A stretch of DNA of 64,000 bases from positions 124,001 to 188,000 of the forward strand of contig CBDCUE010000021.1 in the NCBI GenBank assembly GCA_965222515.1, in the 5' to 3' direction. The position numbers and the translations under genes were made by a program. The DNA comes from CBDCUE01 sp965222515 (lineage in GTDB: Bacteria > Pseudomonadota > Alphaproteobacteria > Rickettsiales > JABIRX01). The notes beneath the pieces are model-generated. The model did no database searches. It was given only the letters and a program-made list of their open reading frames with translations, and was not told where the DNA came from. This document shows, in pieces, positions 28,301 through 35,808 of the stretch (the stretch's first letter is position 1; the number at the start of each line of letters is the position of its first letter).

Positions 28301-29738
28301 TAGAGTTTTATATGAAAATAATATAGAAAATATTTATGAAATAAGAAATATAAAATCTTCTATAGAAGAAGGAACAGAAATAATAACAGCAGAGGTATCC
28401 AATCCAGGATCTGGTGATATAACATATAGTTATACAATACAATCTGTAAATAATAATGGTAATTTAAGTAATGTTACCATTAGCAATTCTCCATTTACTA
28501 TTGATGCTAATACTGGAATCATTAGTAAAAATGATAATAGTTTAATTTCAAATGCTAAAGGTTATTTTTTAACAGTAACTGCAATAGATGGCTCTAATAA
28601 TAGTATAATTAAAGATTATGTAATAGAGGTAATATCTGGTAATACAGCACCAATTATTTCATCTTTTGATAGTTCTGAAATAGATATATCAGATGATGGT
28701 GCTAATATTTTTTCTGATATTCAAATTCTAGATCAAGATGTTGGTGATGAAATAACAACAGCAACAATTAGAATTACAGGATATGATTCTGGTAATGATT
28801 CATATTATTTTATATTAGGAAGTAATCTTGTAGAAAATGCTACTGCAGAAACAGATACAGGTATTAGTGGGGTAACTTATCAAGAAAGTAGTAATGTTGC
28901 CAATCAACTAGTTATAACATTAACAGCAAGTAGCACTGCTAGTTTACAACATGCATTACAAAATTTTTCTAGCTCAATAGGATCTAGTGATACTAATAGC
29001 AATAATATAACTCTTACCATAAATGACGGAGATGATAATAGTGTTGCTGTTGATAGAGATGTTGTAGCACCAATAGTTTTAGATTTAGATGGTGATGGTA
29101 TCGAATATATTAATATATCAGAAAACAATGTTTTATTTGATGTTGATAATGATGGAGAATTGGAAAAAACAGCTTGGGTAGGAGAAGATGATGGGTTATT
29201 AGTTTATGATTATGATAGAGATGGTCTTATTAATAAAGCAGATGAAATATCATTTGTGGGATATAGACAAGGAGCAAAAACCGATTTAGAAGGATTATTA
29301 GCATTTGATAGTAATGATGATAAAAAATTAGACTCAAGTGATAAAAAATGGCTAGATTTTAAAGTTTGGAAAGATGCAAATCAGGATGGAATCACGGATG
29401 AAGGAGAGTTACTGACTTTAGAGCAATTAAATATTAAAGAAATATCATTAATTTCTGATAAAAATTATCAAGAAATAGGTGATGTGATTGAATATGGTAG
29501 GGCAAGTTATACATTAACAGACGGCACAACATATCAATTAGGAGATGCAGGGTTTGTTTTTGAAAATCAAGAAGAGGAAATTGAGGATATTTTAGAAAAT
29601 TATCACAATGAAGAAGAAGATTATTATAATAAAGAAGAGATTAATACAGAAGAAAACTCTCTAGCTGAATATCAAGCTGAAGAATTTTTGGATGACATAG
29701 CAATTATAACTCAAGCTATGTCTATTGATAATCAATAA
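19353..29738 (+). CDS. Giant VCBS / cadherin-like / LamG repeat protein, secreted or surface
   Basis: About 3460 residues. An AAGGGAT Shine-Dalgarno-like stretch sits just before ATG 19353, favouring this over the TTG at 19335. The N-terminal ~200 residues include a Gln/Glu-rich stretch (19855-19995). VCBS-type units (YGTYSI..NGxWTYxL...SVDGTxHxITI.LxGxND) occur at about 20350-20870, 22650-22965, 24800-25095, 25095-25400 and 26460-26765. Cadherin-like units (FEIDxxTGEVSLVxG..DYETA) are near 21370, 23440, 25890 and 27240. Three LamG/concanavalin-like domains are at about 21640-22350, 23740-24500 and 27530-28320. The C-terminus (29060-29440) has repeated DxDxDG calcium loops starting APIVLDLDGDGIEY. 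No classical signal peptide; this layout is typical of type I secretion adhesins. No secretion genes are adjacent. Confidence 0.92.
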   Translation: MFFNNYGTNFAEYINSSNKNNSTTEIAFFSDNEDHIEETFVSFIQVLEKDIEQRIEISSLVATEEQQPSISQKYINSLEQQNTQQEQLASQNNEVILNHQDKIIEVTNTPETLSFNTFSVTQKTLGEIQEIQGISEQFKKAQEKNFDIINIEIKAPAQKIAIPFKSETEKLQEIQIEQKKQEKKLQTEQQAEQEAEQEEQEQPTDQQAETNHQPEIVKPNIYLSVDGKNGTFDIANITTNFAHIIDGITFSIEANQDNYLEDSTENLTNLSNNFLYNKDNVSYIDYISNIDSYVSFNTTFSAVSVVSGLVANITEGQTTVSSIVSNLTNVGFVGDSGTGSANYGTYSVSEIGFWIYIPDIIKFDSLAEGEMVQDSFSVTTSDGKTETITINLIGVNDPAIITGDNSGSLIEDDSVTTSVFGNLSVNDVDTNQSRFNVLTDETSTYGTFSITEDGAWQYQLDNNKSQSLNVSGITTEEIKVTSVDGTEHLITIFLSGVNDVATITGFNDKTISLNDNIIKIANDVVIEDVDDANLNNVTIQITNYNNTEDLFYFEDQVITLTNNETSLENTGFNYIATEDSSTQLTITITGDKTIAEYQSLVSSFSYNKSNTTNPDTTTKNITITVDQGIANEAQIVANLIITALTTSENTTSNPADDTTTLFTAQEPEIDSISKTYEITSVMDKQENDVVGLFEIDANTGEVSLVTGQNFDYETAQRYDITINVKDQNGNILQTQNYVFNITDLDDGNFAFIETNYLESNSANIISAYNFENSVTGGISNNLVDDIAHKSSDVNEKDGTIGTGANSGVTATDNSKGNFLSLDGTNTANLSLGNITLSNEFSLSGWFKFNQDDTNSNEYLFSATTENGGSFSIYRTANDHSIIFLYRESHSNNATDDYIIINNIIDTSATTNEFDHYSFTMKSIIKDDRDAINVSAYVNGILNMSEIVFSAGGNLTLAGDYSNAEIGNVLDGGVDDVILSNTALSIVEIRSLYEDTLNDVDKTYKVSLLTNQNAEIFQAIASNPESGTITYSLTVDSISDTGLATTLSGTDIPFNIDSSTGIVTKNNNTLGSSDRGYIVRVTAIDGSGNSDTQNYLIEANIRATITGTESGNLAEDNVVTNTAGQLFSQDDDNDDNKFTVVTDGQATYGTYSIDENGNWIYDLDSTLSQTLNVAGDTDTFIVNSVDGTSHTITINLSGTNDLPTITNFSNQTISLNDQTIDITKDVVISDIDNNNLSSITIKIDNYDSVKDSFYLLTGEQKIQLPSGAVALGTTGFAYSSSISGNELSITIVSADSSNLKTVAEYQDIVRTLAYKNDNLVTADNVNKNVTIIATEAIITNLNQTIANIKIEHPQIVENISDETDLFTVPDQGTGFSYSISTVSDKQGNNVTNDGLFSIDANTGLVKLVAGKSLDYETSRSYTIEIGVNNGTSTELQNYLLKVVDVDDGDLGAIEIYFLNNSSAIIGAYNFETAVIGLNDSSNNPDANIDDIAHNDNDSNVLNGKIGSGANSGTSTGTTANRGNYLALDGSDNSSELSLGEVTYGNEFSLSGWFRFDENDITTNNYLFSSSNSTDNSNDGFTIYREHNNDHRIILLYNNSDNTIKDFIIFNNVIDIDTSVDAEFHHYSWTLNDITVNNLDAISVSLYVDGIFSTTGILSDTDGDLTLAGTRYNTTIGGKAYYNNDYSIEGGVDELILSNTAFSVVENRALYEDALTDISEISRFRSDIAQGSLILEAVASNAEAGSIEYSFTIESISKTGTTTMLSESKNPFILDSVTGLVTRGANQLDTAHYGYVLRVTATDGSGNEINQNYVIDVNHLAIITGDDNLSMTEDDSQVIGTLTSFDADGNSEFTVSSGTTSYGSYSILANGQWTYTLNNSSVQILNLGNATDSFIISAVDNSTHEVNITIEGVNDPATIGGQDTGSINEDVIPNTVTGTLTSTDIDNTIPNKFIASSGTTTYGTYIIDLNGNWTYTLNNSLVQDLNSGRGTTDIFTIQSIDNTEHQVTINIDGENDVAAISSFSSTTLTINENYINIAANVIITDIDDNNLSNITITIANYKSVEDQFSIMSEDIDITTDHVLYSSTGAAIGTTGFYYKTSRTDDELTIILSSNDTKTIEEYQEILQSLSYNNSSQVNPDLTSRVITLIVDEGTSNETQINTNININILSALENVSASNTLFTVGETGTYSITAVTDSESVDKLSSFEINSSGEVSLVASNNLNYETARNFDFDINVTANGTTTNHNYFLYVTDVDDGSFAHIVTTDINDVTNKTIAGEIILQALASNPVSGTTISYSISVVETSTASTTTTLTSINNPFSINEDTGIITRNNVILNSDADSYNITVTATEKNSDGSNGNAVTQNYAVDLDYSATITGTNTDNTLIEDDSSNSVSYQLSANDPDNTPTDTFTASSGTITYGTYSILTNGTWTYTLSDTLDDSLNIEGGTDNFTIYSDGGTPHGIFITLTGSNDVLSIDNVVNSTIEKNHPTSDFTNIASNINITDPDNIFTSLTIDVSGYKLMEDLFSLNNQTLVETDTAIALGTNFAYTTSRTGNNLTITITSTDQTAIQYQTLIRTLSYNNSKETYPDLNTRSITITANEGDDTSLVQTFNFDIDIDVISASEALSDSSTAIFTVSDTGTYAINSVRDGLGNNIAGLFEIDSSTGEVSLVSGQTLDYETAKDYSLDIAVTDSGVTTNSDYIVYIEDIDDGNLGFIEKTNYLNDNEQIFSAYDFEDAVTGNSSTATVDDIANDEGSNAEHDAAIGVGANSGISTGETANRGNYLELNRSSSSSELSVGEITYGNEFTFSSWLRFDDDRVYHDLDTSTPEDNDAPNDIFFSSNVGNENKISIYRDNITLNQIIVQVGNAASGENSYIRIPDGIKIDDGDNQFHHYSFVLEHRDISTGYDGIDVTLYIDGRESFTTVGKAVNSGILYIFGHNLTLAGTREYTSIGGNALNNNSSRNIDGAVDEVLLSHKALSVVENRVLYENNIENIYEIRNIKSSIEEGTEIITAEVSNPGSGDITYSYTIQSVNNNGNLSNVTISNSPFTIDANTGIISKNDNSLISNAKGYFLTVTAIDGSNNSIIKDYVIEVISGNTAPIISSFDSSEIDISDDGANIFSDIQILDQDVGDEITTATIRITGYDSGNDSYYFILGSNLVENATAETDTGISGVTYQESSNVANQLVITLTASSTASLQHALQNFSSSIGSSDTNSNNITLTINDGDDNSVAVDRDVVAPIVLDLDGDGIEYINISENNVLFDVDNDGELEKTAWVGEDDGLLVYDYDRDGLINKADEISFVGYRQGAKTDLEGLLAFDSNDDKKLDSSDKKWLDFKVWKDANQDGITDEGELLTLEQLNIKEISLISDKNYQEIGDVIEYGRASYTLTDGTTYQLGDAGFVFENQEEEIEDILENYHNEEEDYYNKEEINTEENSLAEYQAEEFLDDIAIITQAMSIDNQ

Positions 29739-29854
29739 TACTCTCTTATACTATTTTTATAAAAAGGTACTCTAATTTATAATTATAGTATTAGAATTGA
29801 AATTCTCAACAATTCCTTTATAAAAAACCTAAAATTAATCTTAAAAAACAAAAA

Positions 29855-30667
29855 ATGCCAGAATTACCAGAAGTGGAGACTATTAAAAATTATATAGAAC
29901 CATTAATTATTAATAAAAAATTTTCTGATATTTCGGTAAGAAATGGTAATTTGAGAAAAAAAGTGCCTGATAATTTTGCTGTAATAGCAGTAAATTCTAA
30001 AATAATTGCAGTTGCTAGAAGGGCAAAATATTTAATTATTTCTTTAAAAAATAATTTTTCTATTATCATCCATCTTGGTATGACAGGCAAAATTTTGGCT
30101 CATCAAAAAAAGATAGATTTCGTTAAACACGACCATATTATTTTTACTTTAGACAATGGTAGCTATTTATATTTTAATGATGTGAGGAGATTTGGTATGG
30201 TAGATTATGTTAATCAAGAAAAATTGCAAGAATTTGAGAGAAAACTTGGCCTAGAACCATTAAATAATGATTTTAATGGTGATTATTTATATAAAATTAG
30301 CAAAAACAAAAGAATAGAGATAAAAAAACTGATTATGAATCAGAAATATTTGGTTGGGGTAGGTAATATTTATGCATCAGAGGCTTTGTTTTTAAGCAAA
30401 ATTCACCCAACTAGCCTGCAATTAACTAAAAAACAATGCTTTGTTTTAGCTTACAACATCAAAAAGATTTTATTAAAATCTATTGAAAAAGGTGGTTCTA
30501 CTATCAAAGATTATGTTTTGGTAAATGGTAGTTCGGGATATTTCCAAAATGAGTTTTTTGTTTATGGTAGAGAAAATAAACCTTGTAAAATTTGTATGAA
30601 TGAGGTAAAAAAAATAAAACAAGCAAATAGATCCAGTTTTTATTGTTCAAAATGTCAAAAAAAATAA
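29855..30667 (+). CDS. mutM: Formamidopyrimidine-DNA glycosylase
   Basis: Base-excision repair enzyme that removes 8-oxoguanine and ring-opened purines, then cleaves the strand (beta/delta lyase). 270 residues. The catalytic N-terminus MPELPEVET is intact. The central region has IIHLGMTGKI and YLYFNDVRRFGMV, the helix-two-turns-helix part has GVGNIYASEALF, and the zinc finger is Cys244, Cys247, Cys264, Cys267. A small exported protein overlaps its last codons. The gene stands 117 bp after the giant repeat gene. Confidence 0.97.
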   Translation: MPELPEVETIKNYIEPLIINKKFSDISVRNGNLRKKVPDNFAVIAVNSKIIAVARRAKYLIISLKNNFSIIIHLGMTGKILAHQKKIDFVKHDHIIFTLDNGSYLYFNDVRRFGMVDYVNQEKLQEFERKLGLEPLNNDFNGDYLYKISKNKRIEIKKLIMNQKYLVGVGNIYASEALFLSKIHPTSLQLTKKQCFVLAYNIKKILLKSIEKGGSTIKDYVLVNGSSGYFQNEFFVYGRENKPCKICMNEVKKIKQANRSSFYCSKCQKK

Positions 30668-31023
30668 TTTTTTATCTCACAATCTTTTTTATTTTCGCCA
30701 ATTATTCATTTGCAGAAAAAACTTCTTTTGTGCCAAACATACCAGACTTACCAGTACCTAAAAAATTCTTTTTAATCAAAGGCACAGACAGTGTTTTTGA
30801 AACAAGAGAAGGAAAAATAGTTGAAGCATCATTTAGAGGCAAGGGAGAAGAGTCGGAGATAACAACATTTTATCAAAAAACTTTAGCAGAGTTAGGCTGG
30901 CAAGAAAAAATGAATTTTTTATTTATACGAGATAAAGAAAAGCTAAGAATCACCATAAAAATGGTAAAAAAAACCGTTTTATCTAACTATCTAGTAATCA
31001 ATTATTCTTTCACTAGTTTGTAA
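30652..31023 (+). CDS. Small exported protein of unknown function
   Basis: About 123 residues from ATG 30652, overlapping the 3' end of mutM by 16 bp in a different frame. The first ~22 residues are a typical signal peptide (KKIIFYLTIFFIFANYSFA with an A-x-A-type cut before EK). The mature part contains FFLIKGTDSVFETREGKIVE, FYQKTLAELGW and LRITIKMVKK. The FYQKxLxELGW phrase resembles small periplasmic proteins found in alphaproteobacteria, but I cannot name the family. The overlap suggests translation coupled to mutM. A weak hairpin TGCAAGA-T-TCTTGCA at 31057-31071 follows. Confidence 0.8.
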   Translation: MSKKIIFYLTIFFIFANYSFAEKTSFVPNIPDLPVPKKFFLIKGTDSVFETREGKIVEASFRGKGEESEITTFYQKTLAELGWQEKMNFLFIRDKEKLRITIKMVKKTVLSNYLVINYSFTSL

Positions 31024-31090
31024 AGCTTTTATAGACAAAAAAGAATTACGATATATTGCAAGATTCTTGCATAAATAGGGTAAAGAATAA

Positions 31091-32725
31091 TTAAAATAAT
31101 GGACTAGGGTCATTTGCAAACCCTTTATAGAAATTCTTGTCGCTATTACTAAGTATTCCATCAGAATGAACTATAGTTGCTTTTAGTAAAATTACCGTTT
31201 CAGTGAATTGCTCTATTTTTGATACTGATTTAAAAAGATATCCTAAAATAGGAATTGCTCTAAGAAAAGGTACTCCTGTTTCTTTTTTTAAAGTTTTATG
31301 ATCTATTAATCCTCCTATTACCGTGGTGTCTCCTGATTTTAATTTTAATAATGTGTCTAATTCTTTTAAAGAAACAACAGGGATTTCACTTTTAATATTA
31401 AGTTGTCTAATATCGGTTGAATTGGAACTAGCAGATGATGACGAAATAGCTGAGGCCACAGCCAAATTAACTGCAGGATCTTCTACTGTAGATGAGCTAG
31501 ATGAGATCGTAGGACGAATATTTAATAAAATTTCTTCTTTGTCTAAATCAATCGATGGTTGTAGGGCCAGAATAGTTCCTATTGGAACAGTTTTTAAAAC
31601 ACTATTGATGGTAGGTCCTGTGCTAGTAGTGTTGGTTGAGCCAGTTGCAGCATTTGAAACGGAAGTACCTGATTGAAAAGACACTTCAAAATATACTCTA
31701 TTTTCGGTAAATGATAAAATTGCCTGCTGATTATTAAGAGCTATTATTCTAGGAGATGATAGGGTGTTGGTAGTTCCAAATTCTTTTAAAAAATTAATTG
31801 TTGCTTTATTACTTTTTTTTGCAGAAAAAATCAAGCTAACGGGATTATTAGATGAAATATTTTGGGTAAGATTTACCAAACTCCCGCTACCAACAGCAGC
31901 ACTCCAATCTATACCAGTTTTAAAATCATCATTTAAAACTACTTCTACAATTTTAGCCTCTATTAGCACTTGAGAAGTAGCATTTCTCTTAACCTTATCA
32001 ATATATTTTTTTACTATTTTATGTGTTTTTTCATTAGTTGAAATAGTAACTATACCTACCTTTTTGCTAAAATTCACAAACCCCCTCTTACCATTTTCTG
32101 AAGAAATTATTGTTTTAAGATTAGTAATCATTTTTTCCCAAATATTGCCATTTGAGTCCGCACTTATTTCAGTTGTTCCTCCAGATGTTAATCCTTCTGA
32201 GCTTGATTTTGTTGATAATGATAAGGAATGGTTGGATTTTCTATTTAAGTCTAGAAAATTAACATTGTAGCTTTTTATAAAAGCTGTATCTTGTTCTATT
32301 TTTAAAATACCGTCAGTTATTTTGAATCTTAGATTGGCAGATTCTGTTATTCTTTTTATAACATCTAGTAAAGGTCTGTTTTTTGTTGTTAGAATAACCT
32401 TTCCTTGTATATTTGGATCAATTGCAATTTCTATGTTAGCAAGTCTTCCTAATTCTAAAAAAACATCTTTTAAAGACATATTTTCTGTAATTGAAATAGA
32501 GACTAAAACATTGTTACTTAATGTTGGTGGTTTTTTTGCAATTTTTATTTTTGATAATTGTGGTATGGATTTCTCTTTTTTCTTTTTAAGGGAAAAGTTT
32601 CTTACCCCCTGATCTAAAAGATTTTCTTTGAATTCTGCTTCTGTTATTTGTTTTGAGCTATATGTATCATTGTTTGAACAAGAAAACAACAATAAAATTA
32701 TAATGATTGAATATAGAAGTTTCAT
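31091..32725 (-). CDS. Secretin-family outer-membrane protein (type IV pilus/MshL-like)
   Basis: Outer-membrane ring protein of type II secretion or type IV pilus systems. 544 residues. Lipoprotein signal with lipobox LLFSC. An N-terminal short STN/secretin N domain follows (MSLKDVFLELGRLANIEIAI, then GKVILTTKNRPLLDVIKRI). Then comes a secretin core with VLIEAKIVEVVLNDDFKTGI, LSSPRIIALNNQQA and the C-terminal VIGGLIDHKTLKKETGVPFL, IPILGYLF. This order is like MshL/PilQ-type secretins of moderate length. A prepilin peptidase gene lies at 43434-44156, but other pilus genes are absent here. Transcribed alone, convergent with the mutM transcript. Confidence 0.88.
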   Translation of the reverse strand: MKLLYSIIIILLLFSCSNNDTYSSKQITEAEFKENLLDQGVRNFSLKKKKEKSIPQLSKIKIAKKPPTLSNNVLVSISITENMSLKDVFLELGRLANIEIAIDPNIQGKVILTTKNRPLLDVIKRITESANLRFKITDGILKIEQDTAFIKSYNVNFLDLNRKSNHSLSLSTKSSSEGLTSGGTTEISADSNGNIWEKMITNLKTIISSENGKRGFVNFSKKVGIVTISTNEKTHKIVKKYIDKVKRNATSQVLIEAKIVEVVLNDDFKTGIDWSAAVGSGSLVNLTQNISSNNPVSLIFSAKKSNKATINFLKEFGTTNTLSSPRIIALNNQQAILSFTENRVYFEVSFQSGTSVSNAATGSTNTTSTGPTINSVLKTVPIGTILALQPSIDLDKEEILLNIRPTISSSSSTVEDPAVNLAVASAISSSSASSNSTDIRQLNIKSEIPVVSLKELDTLLKLKSGDTTVIGGLIDHKTLKKETGVPFLRAIPILGYLFKSVSKIEQFTETVILLKATIVHSDGILSNSDKNFYKGFANDPSPLF

Positions 32726-32897
32726 AACAAATATTAAATTGATATTAATATGTTATAAAATAGATTTGATAAAAAGCCAAGTAAAAATATTAGCAATTTA
32801 AAATTGCTGGAAGAGTCTTGATAAAAATCATTATTTTACTTAAGCAATACAGATTACTGATAAGAAAATTTAACACTCTTATTTATTGACTGATAAG

Positions 32898-32934
32898 ATA
32901 TAGCAAAACAAAAATTGATTTTGTTTTGCTATAT
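32898..32934. repeat. 16-bp perfect palindrome downstream of hup
   Basis: ATATAGCAAAACAAAA / TTTTGTTTTGCTATAT around a 5-nt centre. It lies between the hup terminator and the secretin start and may be a second terminator or a protein site. Confidence 0.55.
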
Positions 32935-32937
32935 GAG

Positions 32938-32967
32938 TTAAAAAACTCTCCTCAAAAAAAGAGAGTT
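32938..32967 (-). terminator. Intrinsic terminator of hup
   Basis: On the minus strand AACTCTC - 10-nt loop - GAGAGTT followed directly by TTTT, starting 5 nt after the hup stop. A well-formed, if AT-rich, Rho-independent terminator. Confidence 0.7.
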
Positions 32968-32971
32968 AAAA

Positions 32972-33244
32972 TTAATTAACTGCTTCTTTAAAATTTTTAC
33001 CCGCTTTAAAATGTGGTAAATTTCTAGCAGATATTTTAATTTCTTCACCAGTTCTAGGATTTCTTCCAGTTGTTGCTTTTCTGTGTGATTTTGAAAATAC
33101 ACCAAAGCCTGTTAAAGAAACTTTTTCGTCTTTTGCAACTAAATTTTGAACAGAAGAACAAAAAGCATCTACAAATTCAGCGATCTTGGTTTTAGACTCA
33201 CCAGTGTTATTTGCTATTTGCTCTATTAATAATGCTTTACTCAT
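32972..33244 (-). CDS. hup: HU-family DNA-binding protein
   Basis: Histone-like dimer that bends and compacts DNA. 90 residues, exact family size, with N-terminal ALLIEQIANNTGESKTKIAE helices and the beta-arm signature GFGVFSKSHRKATTGRNPRT. It is a monocistronic gene with its own terminator. HU is favoured over IHF, because the arm sequence GRNPRTGEEIKI is shared by both families but there is no second subunit nearby. Confidence 0.95.
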   Translation of the reverse strand: MSKALLIEQIANNTGESKTKIAEFVDAFCSSVQNLVAKDEKVSLTGFGVFSKSHRKATTGRNPRTGEEIKISARNLPHFKAGKNFKEAVN

Positions 33245-33359
33245 AATAATATTTGTATGAAGTTAATAAATGACATAATGTCTTAAAGGTTATTAATATA
33301 AAGATATAAACCTAAAATCTGATTTAGCAAGTAATTTGTTTAATTACTTTCAAAAAAAA

Positions 33360-34757
33360 TTATAAACCTTGCTCAAAGAAGCTTAAAACAATATTTTTAT
33401 CAGAAAATGGATATTTCTCTTTCCCTATGATTTGATATTCTTCGTGGCCTTTGCCAGCAATCAACACTATATCATTTTTTTCTTTTTTATTTAGGGCATA
33501 AATAATTGCCTTTTTTCTATCTGCTATTTCTACAAAATTATTAGTTAAATTGTCAATTATATCTTTTCTGATTTTTGTAGCATTCTCTTCTCTTGGATTA
33601 TCATCTGTTACAATAATAAAATCAGCATATTTTTTAGCAATTTTTGCCATTAAGGGTCGTTTTTTTTGATCTCTATCACCCCCACAACCAAAAACTAGAA
33701 TTATTTTCCCTTGAAAAGAATCTTTCTGCACAGAACTTAATAAATTTTTTAAAGCATCTGGAGTATGAGCAAAATCTATAAAAATATTTTCTTTGATTTT
33801 TTCGAATCTACCAGATATTGATTTTAATTTAGAAATTTTTTTGATAATTTCAGTATTAGAAAAAGATAATTGATTTAATATTAAAAAAGATGCTAAAAGG
33901 TTTTTCTTTTGAAAAGCTCCAACAAGATTATTATTTTGTAGAATATATTTATTTTTTTTAAAAAAAAATTGATTATCTATTAATCTTGCATCTGCTTTTG
34001 CATCTGCTCCATAACTAATTTTATTTTTTATATTTTTTAAAGATAAAAATAATTTTTTACCATAATCATCATCAATATTAATAATAGCACTACCATTTTT
34101 CTGCAAAATATTTTCTGCAAATAATTTTTTTTTACTAGCAAAATAATTTTTCATAGTTTGATGATAATCTAAATGATCTTGAGTTAAGTTAGTCCAAACT
34201 GCCAAATCCACCATAATATTTTCAAATCTTTTTTGCTCCAAAGAATGGCTGGAGGCCTCAAAAAGAATAAATTGACATTTTTCTTGCTGCAAAAAGCTTA
34301 ATATTTGATAAAAGCTACAAATATCTGGACTGGTTAAGTTGCTTTTTAATATTTTGTTATTATCAATAAAAACTCCTAAAGTCCCTATTGTTGCCGTTTT
34401 TTGCTTAAATAAAGTAAGTAATTGAGATACTAAATTAACCACCGAGCTTTTGCCGTTTGTGCCTGTTACTGCAATTAATTTTGCTGAGACTTTTTCGTTT
34501 TTAAAATAAAATTCTTGCAAAATATTAGCTAATTTCCGTTTTAAATCTTTGATTAAAACAATGTTCTTTTTTTCATCAGAAATGATTTCTGAAAAGATTA
34601 AACTAGCCCCTTTATCCAAAGCATCTTCAATAAAATTATTACCATCAAATTTTTCTCCTTTTAAGGCAATAAACAAATCTCCTTTTGCTATTTTTTGAGA
34701 ATTTGTATTAATATTTTTTATTTGATGTTTAGTTATTAATGAAAATATTTCTTTCAT
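33360..34757 (-). CDS. murE: UDP-MurNAc-tripeptide synthetase (meso-DAP adding)
   Basis: ATP-dependent Mur ligase adding the third residue to UDP-MurNAc-L-Ala-D-Glu. 465 residues. The ATP-binding GTNGKSS is at residues 99-105, the ligand region includes TSPDICSFYQIL and the catalytic SSHSLEQKR, and the C-terminal DNPREE contains the DNPR motif that in this family specifies meso-diaminopimelate. Overlaps ygfZ by 4 bp (ATGA), and is the last gene of the ddpX-dadA-DUF2610-ygfZ-murE set. Its usual partner murF is not in the window. Presence argues that this organism makes peptidoglycan. Confidence 0.96.
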   Translation of the reverse strand: MKEIFSLITKHQIKNINTNSQKIAKGDLFIALKGEKFDGNNFIEDALDKGASLIFSEIISDEKKNIVLIKDLKRKLANILQEFYFKNEKVSAKLIAVTGTNGKSSVVNLVSQLLTLFKQKTATIGTLGVFIDNNKILKSNLTSPDICSFYQILSFLQQEKCQFILFEASSHSLEQKRFENIMVDLAVWTNLTQDHLDYHQTMKNYFASKKKLFAENILQKNGSAIINIDDDYGKKLFLSLKNIKNKISYGADAKADARLIDNQFFFKKNKYILQNNNLVGAFQKKNLLASFLILNQLSFSNTEIIKKISKLKSISGRFEKIKENIFIDFAHTPDALKNLLSSVQKDSFQGKIILVFGCGGDRDQKKRPLMAKIAKKYADFIIVTDDNPREENATKIRKDIIDNLTNNFVEIADRKKAIIYALNKKEKNDIVLIAGKGHEEYQIIGKEKYPFSDKNIVLSFFEQGL

Positions 34758-35521
34758 CTAGGCTCTTTTGCTAAAGCAATGCCTATTGCTTGATTGTTTT
34801 CAATAAAAAAGCTACAAATTTTTGCTTTTTTACCATCTTTTGTAATGATTTCATCATTTTTCTTGATAGAAATATCGCTTTTTTGGAATTTTATAGGTTT
34901 TTTTCTAATCACTCCTCTCCTAAAAACTCTATTAATCACTTCTTGCCCAATATAACAACCTTTATCAAAAGAAATAGCTGGAATATCTTGGTATAAAAAA
35001 TCAAAAATATAAGATTTTTCTATTTCTAAATCATAAGCCCCATCTATAATTAAGTTTTTTATTCTTAATTTGTGATATTCTGCTAAATCTAACTCTTCTG
35101 CCTCAAATTCTGAGGTAAATTCAATAATTCTGGTGCCTAAAAGATCATTTCTTAAGTCTTTTGCCAAAATATTTTGTTTTTTGCTAAAAAAACAGTTTTT
35201 TGTTATTTTATAGTCTGGAGCTAATAGAATTTTTGCTTTTTCTTTGGCAAAAAAAATTTTGGCATTTAAAGAATAAAGGTCAAATTTTTCTAACAAAATT
35301 GTAGATAATTCTTTGTTAATATCTACAAAAATTATATCATCCTTTAAATATAAAAAAAAATCTGCCAAAAACTTCCCTTGAGCTGTTAACAAACAAGCAA
35401 ATAATGGATTTTCTTGCGATAGTTTAGTAACATCATTAGTAATTAGGCTTTGTAGAAAAGTTATTTTATCCTTTCCTGTTATTTTGATGATTTCTCTATC
35501 ATTAAGTAATATTGCTTTCAT
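34754..35521 (-). CDS. ygfZ: YgfZ/GcvT-like folate-binding protein
   Basis: Tetrahydrofolate-dependent helper of iron-sulphur cluster enzymes. 255 residues, a GcvT-like fold. The family signature is KGCYIGQEVINR near residue 192, the conserved Cys-containing loop. The N-terminal ITFLQSLITNDVTKLS also fits. Overlaps murE by 4 bp and follows the DUF2610 gene by 5 bp, so all are cotranscribed. Link to MurE is only positional. Could also be annotated as CAF17-like aminomethyltransferase-related protein. Confidence 0.9.
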   Translation of the reverse strand: MKAILLNDREIIKITGKDKITFLQSLITNDVTKLSQENPLFACLLTAQGKFLADFFLYLKDDIIFVDINKELSTILLEKFDLYSLNAKIFFAKEKAKILLAPDYKITKNCFFSKKQNILAKDLRNDLLGTRIIEFTSEFEAEELDLAEYHKLRIKNLIIDGAYDLEIEKSYIFDFLYQDIPAISFDKGCYIGQEVINRVFRRGVIRKKPIKFQKSDISIKKNDEIITKDGKKAKICSFFIENNQAIGIALAKEPR

Positions 35522-35526
35522 ATTAA

Positions 35527-35808
35527 TTATTTTAATAATTCGTCTGGATCTTTACTCGGTTGCTCTTCTCCAGCAGTTTTTATAGCATAAGCACATAATT
35601 CTTCAAAATTAACTTTGTTTTGCAATGCCAAAGCAGAAATTTTTTCTAAACTTTCATTAATTGAGGGAATAATAATACCACCTCTTTCAGTAGAAAGCCA
35701 GTGAGATTGTTTCTGCACGGGATGACAACCTTTTTTTGGTGTGCCAACATAAAAATCCACAGAGGATTTTTTTCCTTGAAAATCACAGGGAATGGTAAGT
35801 TTTTTCAT
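35527..35808 (-). CDS. DUF2610 protein (Rickettsiales type)
   Basis: 93 residues, matching the small DUF2610 family that I know mainly from Rickettsiales: KKLTIPCDFQGKKSSVDFYV at the start, then GTPKKGCHPVQKQSHWLSTE and NKVNFEELCAYAI. Function unknown. It overlaps the dadA-like gene by 4 bp. This is one of the better taxonomic hints in the window. No catalytic motif is visible. Confidence 0.85.
   Translation of the reverse strand: MKKLTIPCDFQGKKSSVDFYVGTPKKGCHPVQKQSHWLSTERGGIIIPSINESLEKISALALQNKVNFEELCAYAIKTAGEEQPSKDPDELLK

Noticed and set aside
26129..29128. Minus-strand frames inside the giant VCBS gene
   Set aside because: Shadow frames produced by repetitive Thr/Ser/Asp codons of the real gene.
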